From Symsagittifera roscoffensis (taxonomy: Eukaryota > Xenacoelomorpha > Acoela > Convolutidae), in NCBI RefSeq assembly GCF_963678635.1, contig NC_087071.1, positions 12,229,088 through 12,289,087 on the forward strand: a DNA stretch of 60,000 nt. Direction: 5' to 3'. Positions 22,901-29,243 of the stretch are shown piece by piece; the first letter of the stretch is position 1, and every line of letters begins with the position of its first letter. The notes under the pieces were generated by a model. That model saw only the letters and a program-made list of their open reading frames with translations. It did no database searches and was not told the DNA's origin. The position numbers were made by a program, and so were the translations under genes.

Positions 22901-25273
22901 GCGCCATGAATTCGTTCTCAATTAACGGAGGAAAGCAGATATTCATGCCAATTGGAACATTCGCAGCCGGAAACTCTCATCGCAGCCGGAAACTCTCAGT
23001 AGTGTGATATCTTTCCTAAACTCGATTGTTTCGAACAATTTCAGGCAGTTTCAGACCTGCAAAATGAGCCATAAAACCAAATATTGATATTTTCAAACAG
23101 AAGCTAAGATAATTTGCTCACGGTCGATGTCAAATTTTAATGAAATTTTGTTTTGTTGCCCAAAATGATCTTTTAAATTAGGGGTTTTAGAGACTAAGAC
23201 CCTTCATTTGTGTTTTATATTGTCCAGTAAAATAATTTTTATTTAAAATAGAAAAAACATTTAAATGATCAATTTCATCAAATAAAATTACTCTGATCGT
23301 CAAAATCAACCTTTGTATTTACTGTTCTTTGTTCATTTTTAGCATTTCTCTTGTGTGGAATCTATGGACTGTGTCTGGCAGCCATGATCGCCTCAATTGT
23401 GGTGTACAGAAAAGAAGTGGATAAAACTATAAAAAAGATGGAATCCAAACATGGGGAGAAGGCACCTGAAAAAATAAAGGCTCTGTTCGAGATACGATAT
23501 TAAGATATGAAGCTTGCTTTTGTTTGTAAAGAAACAATTCTGAAATATGTTTTTTGTAATAAAAAAATTCTGAATTATATTTATTATTCTTCATAACTAC
23601 TGGAAAATCTCATCATGTATGCTTGAAATTATCAACACAGGGGTTCAGATTCACAAAAGATACCGAAGAAAAAAGTAACCCAATTAAGTAAGCAAGTAAA
23701 ACTAAAAAATTTAGCTGAGATTGTTTGAATATGATAGCTATTATCTTTGTCCAGAGATTTTGCCAATCCTATTGATTATAATTCCGACCATTGAAAATGG
23801 GAAGAAACTTTGTATTCGGATGTGTTCTAGTTTTTTTTGTGTTCCACGCAAACTCATGTATAAAAATTAATGGAATGGGTCGAGTGATCGATCATATTAA
23901 AGCACTCTCACCACTCTCATTCGAACAGCATTAAAAATATTTTCAAAATATTGTCGTCCCAGTGTCGAGAAAAACTAGTCTTAAATTTTTGAGATTTAGT
24001 CTAATTTCGAGTAACGCGATCGAGTAACGCTCGTTATATGGAAATTTACTTTTCTTTAAGACTTTTAGGATAAAACACTTGATATTAATGATAAGAAATC
24101 TAGTTTTTGGATGTTTCATTTGGCGCTTATTTGGCAATCAAGATTTCTAAGAAATATAAAATTTTGCAAAAGTTTGAAAAAAAAATTGATTTTTTTTTTC
24201 ATTTTTTTGTTTAATAATTGTTTTTTGAAGACAAATATTGTCAATTATACCCAGTTCATTAGTTTTCTACGCTATCGTATAGTTTTTAAACCATACCACC
24301 CACTAAAAACAATAGTAATTAGAAGAAAAGAAAGAAAAAAAAATGGTTCCCCATTTTTGATTATTCTGGTCGGAACATTCTGTGCTACTTGCACAGCAAC
24401 CGGCTACCCCCTTGTTATTTTTGCCGAACACTATTTTCACTCTTTGTAACAACCCTTCATACAAGAATTTTCTAAATACTTTTTGCGATAACGCACAAGA
24501 GAAAGTGATCTAAATTTACACACAGAGGCATAGCGGAGCTGCACAATAACTGGTTCCAGTCCTATAAATAACTTACCAACTCATTACAGAACTACTATAA
24601 AAATACAACTACTATCGACTCCTACCTCTTCACGTAGTTTGGCAGCTGTTCGTTCCAATTCTTCTATCCTCTTACACGCAGCTGCCAGGTCATTGACCTC
24701 GTCTATTGGGACTACATCATTGGATGACCCCGTTTGACCTTGAAACAAAGTTATTTGCTATATTAGTTAAACCTAATATTATTCTTAGCGCGTATGCAAA
24801 CTTATTTCTCGATCAGAAAATTTTCCATTGCCATTAACTTGGACCAAAAGAACTCAAGCTATTATTTTATGCGGACACGTACAGGTATGATTAATAGATA
24901 CTTCTTTGAAATGCAACTTTCTGCGATATATTAAAAAAATGTAAGTAACTTCAAATCATTTCGTCAATTACGAACTGTGTACGGCTTTTTATAGAACCGA
25001 TATATAATCGTTTCTTCAAACTCAAACGTCATCTATACTTAACAACATAAAAATAGGATTGGATGGGAAAAATTGGAAAACATAACATTCTTTTATAATT
25101 GAAAATGGGGAAGGGAGAAGAGAGAGAGAGGGGGGGGGGGGGGTATGTAGACCTGTAACTTCTATCATACCTTCATCTTCCTCTTCAGTCAAGACATCCC
25201 TCGTGAACGAAGACAGTTGATCTGTGAATTGGCCAGTCAGCGAAGTTATATTAGTACGCGAAAACCAAGACAT
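1..25273 (-). CDS. TRIP11: TRIP11/GMAP-210-like golgin, left copy (exons 1-7, 3' end off window)
   Basis: This gene encodes a Golgi coiled-coil tether that in animals binds curved membranes through an N-terminal ALPS motif and binds Arf1 and microtubule or IFT20 partners elsewhere. I read coding exons at 25273-25171, 24738-24626, 19303-18492, 8932-8751, 7359-7211, 6342-6139 and 1952 to beyond 1, all with GT-AG borders and compatible phases. Exon 1 starts MSWFSRTNITSLTGQF and continues to SSFTRDVL, with Ser/Thr-rich polar and aromatic/aliphatic faces; it aligns with the start of vertebrate TRIP11 (SLTGQ and FT-D landmarks). The remainder is Glu/Lys/Leu-rich coiled coil. No in-frame stop was noticed in the visible exons. 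The identification rests on exon 1 here and on the GRAB and C-terminal exons of the right copy. Intron 2 hosts an antisense gene, and introns 1-6 total more than 20 kb because of transposons. Confidence 0.85.
2240..2760 (-). repeat. Dispersed repeat B copy with 19-bp palindrome
   Basis: This repeat family recurs at 44580-45240, 53270-54110 and 55150-55970. A near-perfect palindrome, ACACAAGC-TTT-GCTTGTGT, lies at 2572-2590. The other end carries the GCGTCACTTAGCAATTATG-like block (2400-2465, reverse complement). No coding capacity is seen. The end points are approximate and the family is unclassified. Confidence 0.6.
3061..3128 (-). repeat. tRNA-Met-like SINE head
   Basis: On the minus strand the unit reads like a tRNA: a degenerate A box (TGACTGAATGGTCAG-like in the right copy), an anticodon loop CTCATAA (CAT), and a B box AGATCGAATYCC. 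The acceptor stems do not pair well, so this is a SINE head or tRNA pseudogene and not a functional tRNA. The partner copy is at 44228-44296 (+). Confidence 0.5.
3191..5360 (-). mobile_element. 5'-truncated LINE (jockey/CR1/I-like non-LTR retrotransposon)
   Basis: This is a non-LTR element with its 3' end at 3191, finishing in a (TAA)n-type tail (3191-3210). The endonuclease and any ORF1 are missing, so it is 5'-truncated at about 5360. The right arm has the unfilled site (around 44125-44137, CCAAATAAATGAACAC on its complement), which gives the borders: after 3190 and before 5361. No target-site duplication is evident. The TAA-repeat tail is known from I-type elements, but the exact clade is not settled by eye. 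Confidence 0.85.
3259..5472 (-). CDS. LINE ORF2 fragment: reverse transcriptase and C-terminal cysteine motif
   Basis: The reading frame is open for 737 codons, but about the first 37 codons (5472-5361) are host flanking DNA, and the element begins near HADYASLSALISEF. Reverse-transcriptase blocks appear in order: KISPLFKKGSK...NYRPITLL, then FGFQKRKS, LDFSKAFDKINH, SGVPQGSILGPLLFLIYV, the catalytic FADD box (4128-4117), and KCHLLSF. A C-terminal region with WRRASDWILGYPEL-like thumb sequence ends in a cysteine cluster, CTWIFACDCANCRE. No apurinic endonuclease domain is present. The frame shows no stop or frameshift, suggesting a fairly recent insertion. It has no start codon of its own and is unlikely to be expressed as a host protein. 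Confidence 0.85.
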   Translation of the reverse strand: MSRFYVSLHFMFHFTLCFTSRKCFTSLFSNLLAIKSVRVHADYASLSALISEFPFVGKCWSNPNVLLEEWHVWLRALMLRCIPFKTSHRVTLPPWVSPESSHLMKKLKALKKGAVKPSATIFQKIQYSEAVLSNALETDKADYESKLAEGRSTKHLFKYFKSLNSSSLIPARIHWGNQTAESATHQCEMFNKYFNSVFSPASTRPEAPSNPVLTDYDISPLKISQTLVGLDVTKSRGPDQLPPVLFKEVPELSLSLSKLFYKIQQTCVFPDQWKVGKISPLFKKGSKADVTNYRPITLLNICSKVFEKCIFDALFEFVYDRIPSCQFGFQKRKSPVLQLLIFLDNIYKGVLNPGNVVETVYLDFSKAFDKINHSILLQKLQHLGVGGNLLKIIKSYLSGRKQYVQIGEATSGFLLVTSGVPQGSILGPLLFLIYVMDITDGLLSLPFLFADDTKLLSIRDKGCSSFLQQDLRLLETWCDLNDMIFNVDKCHLLSFTKNCPSSLILYNEELKTVSSEKDLGIIISTSLKWSEHITYICGKSNRVLSMLKRNSARRLHWHQRLNMYKSMVLPILSYGCCVWNLSKADMKSLEQVQRRASDWILGYPELNYKQRLYALNILPLSMYFQISDLLMLSKLLSKKYNVSLNNHLTPYIQKYSTRNSEKQIFELPDLKLETGRGNFWYRTPRLFNKLVNLLDDVGLKKRLVAFFWSWFEANFDTDKPCTWIFACDCANCRETHP
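5393..5462. repeat. Short tandem repeat (AAGTGAAACATAAAGTG unit)
   Basis: About three to four copies of a roughly 17-bp unit directly abut the LINE's 5' side. The right arm has only one diverged copy near 43940, so the array has expanded in the left arm. Confidence 0.75.
5463..6138 (-). other. Intronic sequence, repeat B-like fragment
   Basis: The sequence at 5600-5660 resembles the part of repeat B that carries the 'aaaagtgtaaa...cttctag' block. The region is otherwise AT-rich intron matched by 43553-44040 in the right arm. No gene is seen. Confidence 0.5.
6139..6342 (-). CDS. TRIP11: TRIP11 left copy, exon 6
   Basis: This exon is 204 bp, phase 0 at both ends, with a TTTATTTCAG acceptor and a GTTAGA donor. 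It encodes LDHLAAYLSTHQPEKN to RLQESNETQ, helical and charged. It is the same length as the right exon (43349-43552). Confidence 0.9.
6343..7210 (-). other. TRIP11: TRIP11 left intron 5
   Basis: AT-rich intron matched to 42473-43348. No gene, RNA or mobile element is recognisable. Confidence 0.75.
7211..7359 (-). CDS. TRIP11: TRIP11 left copy, exon 5
   Basis: This exon is 149 bp with a TATAG acceptor and a GTGAGT donor. It encodes the acidic stretch [15 protein letters not shown], then TEPAEDEDDEEVKTP, ending GFDFFE. It is nine bases (three acidic codons) longer than the right copy (140 bp). The indel keeps the frame. Confidence 0.9.
7360..8750 (-). other. TRIP11: TRIP11 left intron 4
   Basis: This is a 1.39 kb intron matching 40952-42332. 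It holds one tRNA-like SINE head (8240-8310). A 94-codon ORF (8093-7809) is 146 codons in the other arm because of a changed stop, so it is not under coding constraint. Confidence 0.75.
8240..8310 (-). repeat. tRNA-like SINE head
   Basis: The minus strand carries a B box GGTTTGAATCC and a preceding anticodon-like loop ACTACAAAGG. The unit is paired with 41380-41450 (+). It has no clean acceptor stem. Confidence 0.4.
8751..8932 (-). CDS. TRIP11: TRIP11 left copy, exon 4
   Basis: This exon is 182 bp with a GTTTAG acceptor and a GTAAGT donor. It encodes a low-complexity Ser/His-rich linker ([18 protein letters not shown], then [12 protein letters not shown]). It differs from the right copy at Thr/Ala in the SMT/SMA motif and is otherwise nearly identical. 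Confidence 0.9.
9376..9558 (+). repeat. 5' LTR of Pao/BEL element
   Basis: 183 bp, TG...CA termini, aligned over its full length with 16524-16721. It lacks two short segments present in the 3' LTR. Confidence 0.95.
9560..9573 (+). promoter_or_regulatory. Candidate primer-binding site
   Basis: TGGCGCACAATAGT begins two bases after the 5' LTR with the TGG expected from pairing with a tRNA CCA end. The tRNA cannot be assigned by eye. Confidence 0.5.
9894..12413 (+). pseudogene. Pao/BEL gag, disrupted
   Basis: The reading starts at MNSTYDAVFRVIETDVKIF (9894). It meets stops at 10140 and 10146, then continues in the same frame through a Gln/Asn/Ser-rich spacer with tandem repeats to about 11450. 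There the coding signal moves frame into a conserved Pao gag block (FIFDGEPEQWLDWIGLF, LVSGDPKSLIRGY). A second shift near 12355 leads into a zinc knuckle CFNCLSPHKFTDC (CX2CX3HX4C) and a stop at 12414. Gag packages element RNA into virus-like particles. The breaks mean that no full Gag is made from this copy. Confidence 0.85.
10935..11030 (+). repeat. 24-bp tandem repeat in gag (x4)
   Basis: Four units of CAGCCTTCAAGCCAACAACA-type sequence encode the repeat QPSSQQQN. A second small repeat (15-bp, INMQH) lies at 11390-11440. Confidence 0.9.
12417..16407 (+). pseudogene. Pao/BEL pol (protease, RT, RNase H, integrase), disrupted
   Basis: After the gag stop the frame reopens with a second cysteine cluster (CRTDGCSKKRHTLLH) and an aspartic-protease-like AMLDCGSKLTLL (about 12637). 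The reverse transcriptase runs from WYLPHHPVTNINKPGKVPR to the YMDD box (13869-13880). A stop at 14268 and a frameshift near 14275 precede the RNase H-like FSDASELALASVAYL. A further stop at 14566 precedes the connection and integrase. The integrase has an HH-CC finger (HEINSHCG...CIPCRRL) and a D-D-E triad at 15523, 15709 and 15862, each in a typical motif (GIDFFGP, SDNGKAF, GSWERLI). The final segment is a C-terminal DUF-like tail with GDLVWILEDLTPRGLWPLGR. Each domain is recognisable but one polyprotein cannot be made. Confidence 0.9.
16524..16721 (+). repeat. 3' LTR of Pao/BEL element
   Basis: 198 bp, TG...CA, followed at once by the AAAAT duplication and the second part of the interrupted hAT MITE. 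Confidence 0.95.
16803..17220 (+). repeat. Hairpin-bearing dispersed repeat A, copy 1
   Basis: It starts with the unit CCGGTTGCTGCGCAAGTAGC (hairpin at 16813-16848) ending GTTCCGACCA. The far end carries the inverted counterpart TGGTCGGAAC (17211-17220). Inside are family landmarks ending 'gatatatcac'. The same copy is at 39884-40242 in the right arm (minus). Related copies lie at 23781-24408, 25373-26040, 26068-27270 and 31690-32160. No ORF is conserved among copies. Confidence 0.65.
17221..18491 (-). other. TRIP11: TRIP11 left intron 3, 3' portion
   Basis: AT-rich intron matching 38663-39883. The segment 18295-18480 resembles the middle of repeat A ('ttcttgacactcgg' block and 'gatcagatcacgattgaaag'). 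No gene is seen. Confidence 0.6.
18492..19303 (-). CDS. TRIP11: TRIP11 left copy, exon 3 (coiled coil)
   Basis: This exon is 812 bp with a TTTTAG acceptor and a GTGAGT donor, phase 0 in and phase 2 out. It encodes [20 protein letters not shown], then [20 protein letters not shown], ending [10 protein letters not shown]. It is the same length as the right exon, with a handful of amino-acid changes (for example DDTS/DGTS and YQNP/YQNS). Confidence 0.9.
19827..19953 (+). CDS. Nested membrane protein gene, exon 1
   Basis: 127 bp, 42 codons plus one base. The ATG context is GAAGCAATGCC. The frame is open and identical at protein level to the right-arm exon. Confidence 0.75.
19827..23503 (+). CDS. 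Nested two-exon gene: 95-aa single-pass membrane protein (exons 19827-19953, 23343-23503)
   Basis: I read ATG 19827, a donor after 19953 (GTACAA), an acceptor TTTTTAG before 23343, and TAA at 23501. The product has a Pro/acidic N-terminus (MPKPDAPPIPEFQDYHYKDE), one hydrophobic segment at about residues 41-64 (FITFLLCGIYGLCLAAMIAS, then IVVY), and a Lys-rich tail ending ALFEIRY. There is no signal peptide. The basic tail after the segment predicts a cytosolic (or matrix) C-terminus. It lies antisense within TRIP11 intron 2. Exon 1 recurs in the right arm (37207-37333) with one silent change, while flanking intron sequence differs more, which supports coding constraint. An AATAAA follows at 23558. 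A CAG just upstream of the ATG could be an acceptor for a 5' UTR exon. I do not recognise the family. Confidence 0.7.
20370..20650 (-). repeat. Repeat B-related fragment
   Basis: On the complement it shares 'ctgttggctatg', 'acttgcgttcattgactc' and 'gtgtaaagttcac...cttctag' blocks with repeat B copies at 53270-54110. The partner is at 36440-36780. Confidence 0.5.
20791..20830 (-). repeat. Repeat A hairpin, solo copy
   Basis: On the complement it reads GTTGCTGTGCAAGAAGCACA and then GAATGTTGCAACCACC, a variant of the repeat A hairpin with a CTGTGC/GCACAG stem. It lies on the 3' side of the Tc1-like remnant. The partner is at 36271-36310. Confidence 0.6.
21060..21775 (-). pseudogene. Decayed Tc1/mariner transposase
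   Basis: On the minus strand a Tc1-type helix-turn-helix (TVPVINTILRRVGFRCRRPF, 21680-21630) is followed by DEFRFSL-like and QQDTAPCHSA motifs and an LNPI motif, the usual order around the first and second catalytic Asp and the third acidic residue. Many stops and frameshifts break it. The right-arm partner at 35330-36050 is equally decayed, so the insertion predates the split of the two arms. Confidence 0.8.
22130..22250 (+). repeat. tRNA-derived SINE (family S2)
   Basis: The tRNA-like head has GCCGATTGGGGCAAGGCAAG, loop CTCAACACGAAAG, and B box GTTCAAATCCTA, followed by a body 'ggaggggtcatattgtcatctgcc'. The same family occurs at 34870-34985 (-), 52296-52445 and 54224-54375. Confidence 0.65.
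22505..22590 (-). repeat. tRNA-like SINE head
   Basis: On the minus strand an A box TGACTCAGTTGTG and a B box AGATTCGATTCCC are spaced like a tRNA. The partner at 34541-34615 (+) has the same boxes. Confidence 0.45.
22599..23342 (+). other. Intron of the nested gene; end of the inverted arm
   Basis: Homology to the right arm ends at 22898 because the right contig ends there. A short direct repeat (CGCAGCCGGAAACTCTCA, two copies) sits near 22963-23000. No exon is recognised before 23343. Confidence 0.6.
23343..23503 (+). CDS. Nested membrane protein gene, exon 2
   Basis: 161 bp after a TTTTTAG acceptor. It carries the transmembrane segment and the Lys-rich tail (YRKEVDKTIKKMESKHGEKA), ending in TAA. 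The frame from exon 1 joins exactly (A plus CA). Confidence 0.7.
23558..23563 (+). terminator. Candidate polyadenylation signal of nested gene
   Basis: AATAAA 55 bases after the stop codon. Confidence 0.5.
23781..24408 (-). repeat. Repeat A, copy 2
   Basis: This is a minus-strand copy. The hairpin (stem CTGTGC/GCACAG at 24380-24396) lies next to GGTCGGAAC at 24369-24376. The far end ATTCCGACCA is at 23781-23790. It carries the family's 'gtcgagaaaaac' and 'gtaacgcgatcgag' blocks, matching 40020-40110. Confidence 0.65.
24626..24738 (-). CDS. TRIP11: TRIP11 left copy, exon 2
   Basis: 113 bp, acceptor TTTCAAG, donor GTAGGA. It encodes QTGSSNDVVPIDEVNDLAAC, then KRIEELERTAAKLREE, leading in phase 0 into exon 3. 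Its right counterpart would lie beyond the contig end at 34222. Confidence 0.8.
24739..25170 (-). other. TRIP11: TRIP11 left intron 1
   Basis: 432-bp intron with a simple-sequence tract (GA repeat then a run of 13-14 G on the plus strand, about 25119-25143) near the donor side. Confidence 0.75.
25171..25273 (-). CDS. TRIP11: TRIP11 left copy, exon 1 (ALPS-like N-terminus)
   Basis: The ATG at 25273 opens MSWFSRTNITSLTGQFTD, then QLSSFTRDVLTEEEDE, with donor GTATGA. Bulky residues (W, F, I, L, F, L, F, V, L) are spaced on one face among Ser/Thr, which is the ALPS lipid-packing sensor pattern. SLTGQ followed by FT-D matches the N-terminus of vertebrate GMAP-210. The motif is about ten residues shorter than in vertebrates. 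Confidence 0.85.
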
Positions 25274-25372
25274 GTTTCCAATACAATTTTTAATAACTTT
25301 ATATTATTTCAAAATTTACATGGCGAACTGAAAATAGCAACAGTTAAGAAAGTATACTTCAGAACAATTATA
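25274..25372 (-). promoter_or_regulatory. TRIP11: Presumed TRIP11 5' flank
   Basis: Only about 100 bp separate the start codon from the first repeat A hairpin. No TATA element or initiator is convincing. Confidence 0.3.
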
Positions 25373-26040
25373 ACCGGTTGCTGTGTTATTAGCACAATAT
25401 GTTCCGACCATACTCTTCGAAAAACTATTCTAAAACAAAATTTAAAACAAAATTGATTTTTCAAAATAGTGTCGTATTTTGTATGTGATAAAAGGATCTG
25501 AACGAAGCCTGAAATTTAGGTTTATTCGACACTGTTAATAAAATAGGAAATATGGTTAACAATTTTTGTCGAAAAATGTCTAGAAAAACAAACAAGAAAT
25601 CAAAAAATAAGAATAGTCGGTTGCTGGACAAGAATTTTTTTTTCAAATGAGGGTAGTTTTTTTCGGCGTGGTGCGATAAAAGGATGTGAACGAAAAACTG
25701 GAATTTAAGTATATTCGAGTCATAATAAAATAGTCAAATTGGACAACACTTTTGTAAAAAAAAAACATTTACTACGAACACAAAAAAAATATCAAAAAAA
25801 AGTTTTTAATTCCCAAATGGCGCTTTAAAAACTCCAACAACAACTTTATTTGAGTAAAAATAAGTTTTCACGGCCTAAATTAGGCAAAAATAAGCTCTCT
25901 CGAATTTACCTTAAAAATCAAAAAATTTGAACCAGTTTTTCTCGATACTGGGACAGTTTTTCGAAACTTTTTAAAGTCGTTCGAATCACGACTGAAAGGG
26001 CTTCAATATGATATATCACTCAACCCACACCCATGATTAA
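25373..26040 (+). repeat. Repeat A, copy 3
   Basis: The hairpin ACCGGTTGCTGTGTTATTAG ends GTTCCGACCA (25373-25410). The 'ttctcgatactggg' block follows at 25938 and 'gatatatcactcaaccca' at 26007-26026. It lies head-to-tail with copy 4. Confidence 0.6.
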
Positions 26041-26067
26041 TTGTGGCGCCTGATTTTGAAACAAGGA

Positions 26068-27270
26068 TAGCCGGTTGCTGTACAAGTAGCACAGAATGTT
26101 CCGACCATATTCATCAGCTTGAAGGAAACAAATTGCGCTCGCAAAGGAAACAAATGTTCCGACCATATTCATTTGCTTGAAGGAAACAAATAGCGCTCTC
26201 CAAATGCCAACTCGAAATGGCGTCAAAATTTGATTTTGAATTCTGATGACTTTGAATTCTGTATTTTAGATTCCTGAGTGGAATAAAAAATACCCTATTG
26301 CTCGTTTATTCAAAATGGGTATATTCTCTGAAAAAAATAACATTCTTAAGACATTGTTGAAATCCAAAGAGCTTTTCGTTTTTCTTGACACGTTTCCCAA
26401 TGTCTGTTGGCTATGCTGAGTCCCTTCACTTGTGAATAAATGGTTTTAACCTTACACTATTTGATGGATAAGTACACAAATCATCGCAGCTCTTTTGAAA
26501 CAACACCAACATCATAAGCGAAGCTAAACAACAACGTGATACGGAACCTTAAGGAAAACTAATTGATATACAGCATTTACCAAAAAACTTTATACGTTTG
26601 TCTGTGTTAAAATTCAAATTTAGGAGCCTGCTGAAAAACAAAGCCAGAGTTATAAACATTCAAAATATGGAAATTACACAAAATCAAAACTGAAAAACTT
26701 ACGACTAACAGAAAAATTTGGGGTATGTAAAATGAGTAATTAAAATATTAACTTGCTCACAATATATATGTCGAAGCTATGCCTGTTTAAAAATTGACGA
26801 TATAATTCAGTAACCCTGTCAGATGAATTGATGATGGGAAAAGTTTCTTTGCCGATTCTTCAGCGCTAGCTTCGATAATATTTGCGAATAAAAAAACTGT
26901 CAAATTCAACTTTTTGTCAAAATAAATGGGTTTGCCGATCATTAAGGTAAAAAAAAACGCGGTCCCATGAAAAAAGTATTACTGCAGCTCAAAACACTAG
27001 CTCGACACTTCAATTGCGTTAGAGGAATTCTCTATTTCAAAGCGATTATGAGTATGTCTTTCTGAGAGCCAAAAATTTCTGTCTGCTTTTCTCGACATTC
27101 AGAAAACATTCCTTTTAAATTTTCTTATATCGATACAATCAAGTCTGAAAGGGCTTTTAAATGATATTTCACCCAACATCATCTGACGTTAAATTTTCGA
27201 ACCTAATTATGCGTGGGAGAAAAACACCTGCAGCTTTAGTTCCTCCTCATTTTCAAGGTTCGCAACAAAA
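26068..27270 (+). repeat. Repeat A, copy 4
   Basis: The hairpin at 26068-26107 is followed by a partly duplicated block (26097-26141 and 26154-26197). Later landmarks are 'tttctcgacattcagaaaac' (27094), 'gatatttcacccaac' and 'agttcctcctcattttcaagg' (27239). It may contain unrelated sequence in the middle. Confidence 0.5.
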
Positions 27271-27920
27271 AACTGTTCAAAAAGACAGTTGAAATTTTAA
27301 AAAATCTACTAAGATTCGCACAAAAAAGCTGTCATTAGAAAATCTGTTTCATCATTCTTTGTCAATTCCATTTAGAAAGCTTCAAAACTTTCATATTCGT
27401 TCCTCGCTGAATGCTCAGAACATATAAAAAGCTCCCGCATTAATCAGACCCATTTTTACAAATGCTTTTTTAAGTCTCTCAGAAATACTTTCTAGATTTT
27501 ATTTTCAAAGTTTGCAATTAAGATAAAAGAAATCGGTAAAATTAAGATAGCGCAGGTGTTTTTTTATTCAGGCATCTTAAAATTTTGCCCAGGAAGCCAC
27601 GTTTCTTTGACCAAAAGTTCTTAATTTCTACAAAAAAGCAAAGGCTGGCCATATTAATATGGCCATATTAACTTTTTATATCTCATTTCAAGCTTTAAAA
27701 GCTCCTTCTATTCTGATTTCTTTTCACTTCATTAATCATTAAATAAAAATCTAAACGGAATACAAATTTGCAATGCAGTTATATCAGTGTACTGTACCAC
27801 ACACAAAAAGGTCTCTTCTTTATTTTCTTTTTCTTTATTTTTTTTCTCTTCTTCACGCATTTTTCTCTCATTCTTTTCTTCTTATCTGAATTTAAGTTTG
27901 AAATTGGAGTTTCCTCACAT
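27271..27920 (+). other. AT-rich 5' flank of the next gene
   Basis: A long pyrimidine tract (27812-27890) ends in TTTAAG at 27895-27900. It may be the 3' end of an intron whose upstream exon is not recognised, or plain leader. No other feature is seen. Confidence 0.4.
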
Positions 27921-29243
27921 ATGGGAAGAAATTTTTGCTGGACGAAATGCAAGCAGAGATTTTACAATCAAATTAAAAAAATGTTCAGAAGGCTTTTTAG
28001 ACTAATTTGCAAAATCAAGAAACGACGTTTCTTAATATTCGTTTTATTTAGTCTAATTTTATTGATTTGTGCTTCTGCTTTTATAATCTTTGACACAAAA
28101 CTCAATTCAATAACATCACAAAAAATAACGACAAGGTTAACTCCAGAACAGATAAGACATATAACAGACTTAGAAGACCAGCTAAGTTCTAAAACTCCTT
28201 GTGAAATGCTGGCATCTAGCACCGGAAAGTATCGCAAAATTACGATTGCAAGAATACTTGGCCCAAGTTTAAAACCATTGCAAAGTCCACAACAAACAAG
28301 TTTAAACTTAAAACATACACTTCGATATGAAAATAATTTGAAATCTTCGAAAAAATGTATCCATAGTTTCTGGATTATTGAATGCAGTTTCAACAAAACC
28401 GAAACTCAAATTATAACACAAACGTTAAAACTCTTCGACGAAGAATTTTATTTCACGCCGAACTGTTCGAAAACGCCTGAAGCCTTATTTCATCATATTA
28501 TCAACTTGAACAATTTTCGAAATTACGCAATAAAATTGGCGCTTCGTCAAAACACAGACTGGATTTTACCATTGGACGGAAATATTTTCCTTCCAAGCGA
28601 AGCTTTAAATAACATAGTTCGAGGTCTTGTTATTGCATCATATATTGGGAGCCCTGTAAACGCAATACCGTTATTTCGAATTTTACAATGTCAAAACCAA
28701 TTATTTACTGCAGACTTTTCATTCGATAAAGAACTATCGCATTCCATGATGAAGTATTACCGCAAGTTTCCAACAATAAGTGAAAGATTAACTCGTAAAC
28801 AGGAGGGGCAAATAGCAATCTCAACAAACTTCGACAACATCCTTAACTTCTTTTCCGATTCTTATCTTTACAGTAAATTGTCAAAAATGTCTTTAATTGA
28901 AGATTTGGAAAACTCAAATTATTCAAGAATTCGATGTGGTTATAGAGCTGGCGTAGAACTGGCTGATGATTCAAGAGGTCGAATACGACAGTACATTTTG
29001 AATTGCGGGTACGTTCTGAGGTTACTCTTTTGGCCTGAAAACGATACTTGTAGTATAAATGCGAGAAAGCCAAAAGTACACAATAGATCAAGGATACTCA
29101 AAGAACGTCCAAATATAACCGACTTAATTTGGATTTCCAGAAAATTACGAAGGCGACCTGAAGTTAACATGCAAATCAGAGGAAGACTTCGAGACCTATC
29201 AGCGCTGAATTTAAAAACAATTTTGTTTAAATCGATGTTCTGA
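27921..29243 (+). CDS. Putative type II membrane protein, GT-A-like luminal domain (440 aa)
   Basis: The frame is open from 27768, but the first 51 codons are a T/C tract translated as Phe/Leu, so I prefer MGRNF at 27921 (MFRRL at 27981 is the alternative). A basic stretch (KIKKRR) and one hydrophobic segment (RFLIFVLFSLILLICASAF, residues about 36-57 of this start) predict a type II signal anchor. The remainder has Cys residues and N-glycosylation sequons typical of a luminal domain. RNYAIKLALRQNTDWILPLD, then GN (about 28527-28586) looks like the acidic metal-binding region of GT-A-fold enzymes, and CGYVLRLLFWPE follows near the C-terminus. No intron interrupts it. I cannot name a family; glycosyltransferase is inference. 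Absent from the right contig. Confidence 0.55.
   Translation: MGRNFCWTKCKQRFYNQIKKMFRRLFRLICKIKKRRFLIFVLFSLILLICASAFIIFDTKLNSITSQKITTRLTPEQIRHITDLEDQLSSKTPCEMLASSTGKYRKITIARILGPSLKPLQSPQQTSLNLKHTLRYENNLKSSKKCIHSFWIIECSFNKTETQIITQTLKLFDEEFYFTPNCSKTPEALFHHIINLNNFRNYAIKLALRQNTDWILPLDGNIFLPSEALNNIVRGLVIASYIGSPVNAIPLFRILQCQNQLFTADFSFDKELSHSMMKYYRKFPTISERLTRKQEGQIAISTNFDNILNFFSDSYLYSKLSKMSLIEDLENSNYSRIRCGYRAGVELADDSRGRIRQYILNCGYVLRLLFWPENDTCSINARKPKVHNRSRILKERPNITDLIWISRKLRRRPEVNMQIRGRLRDLSALNLKTILFKSMF

Noticed and set aside
27768-27920. Upstream start for the type II membrane protein
   Set aside because: Codons 1-51 are a pyrimidine tract read as Phe/Leu/Ser, more like the end of an intron or leader than protein.
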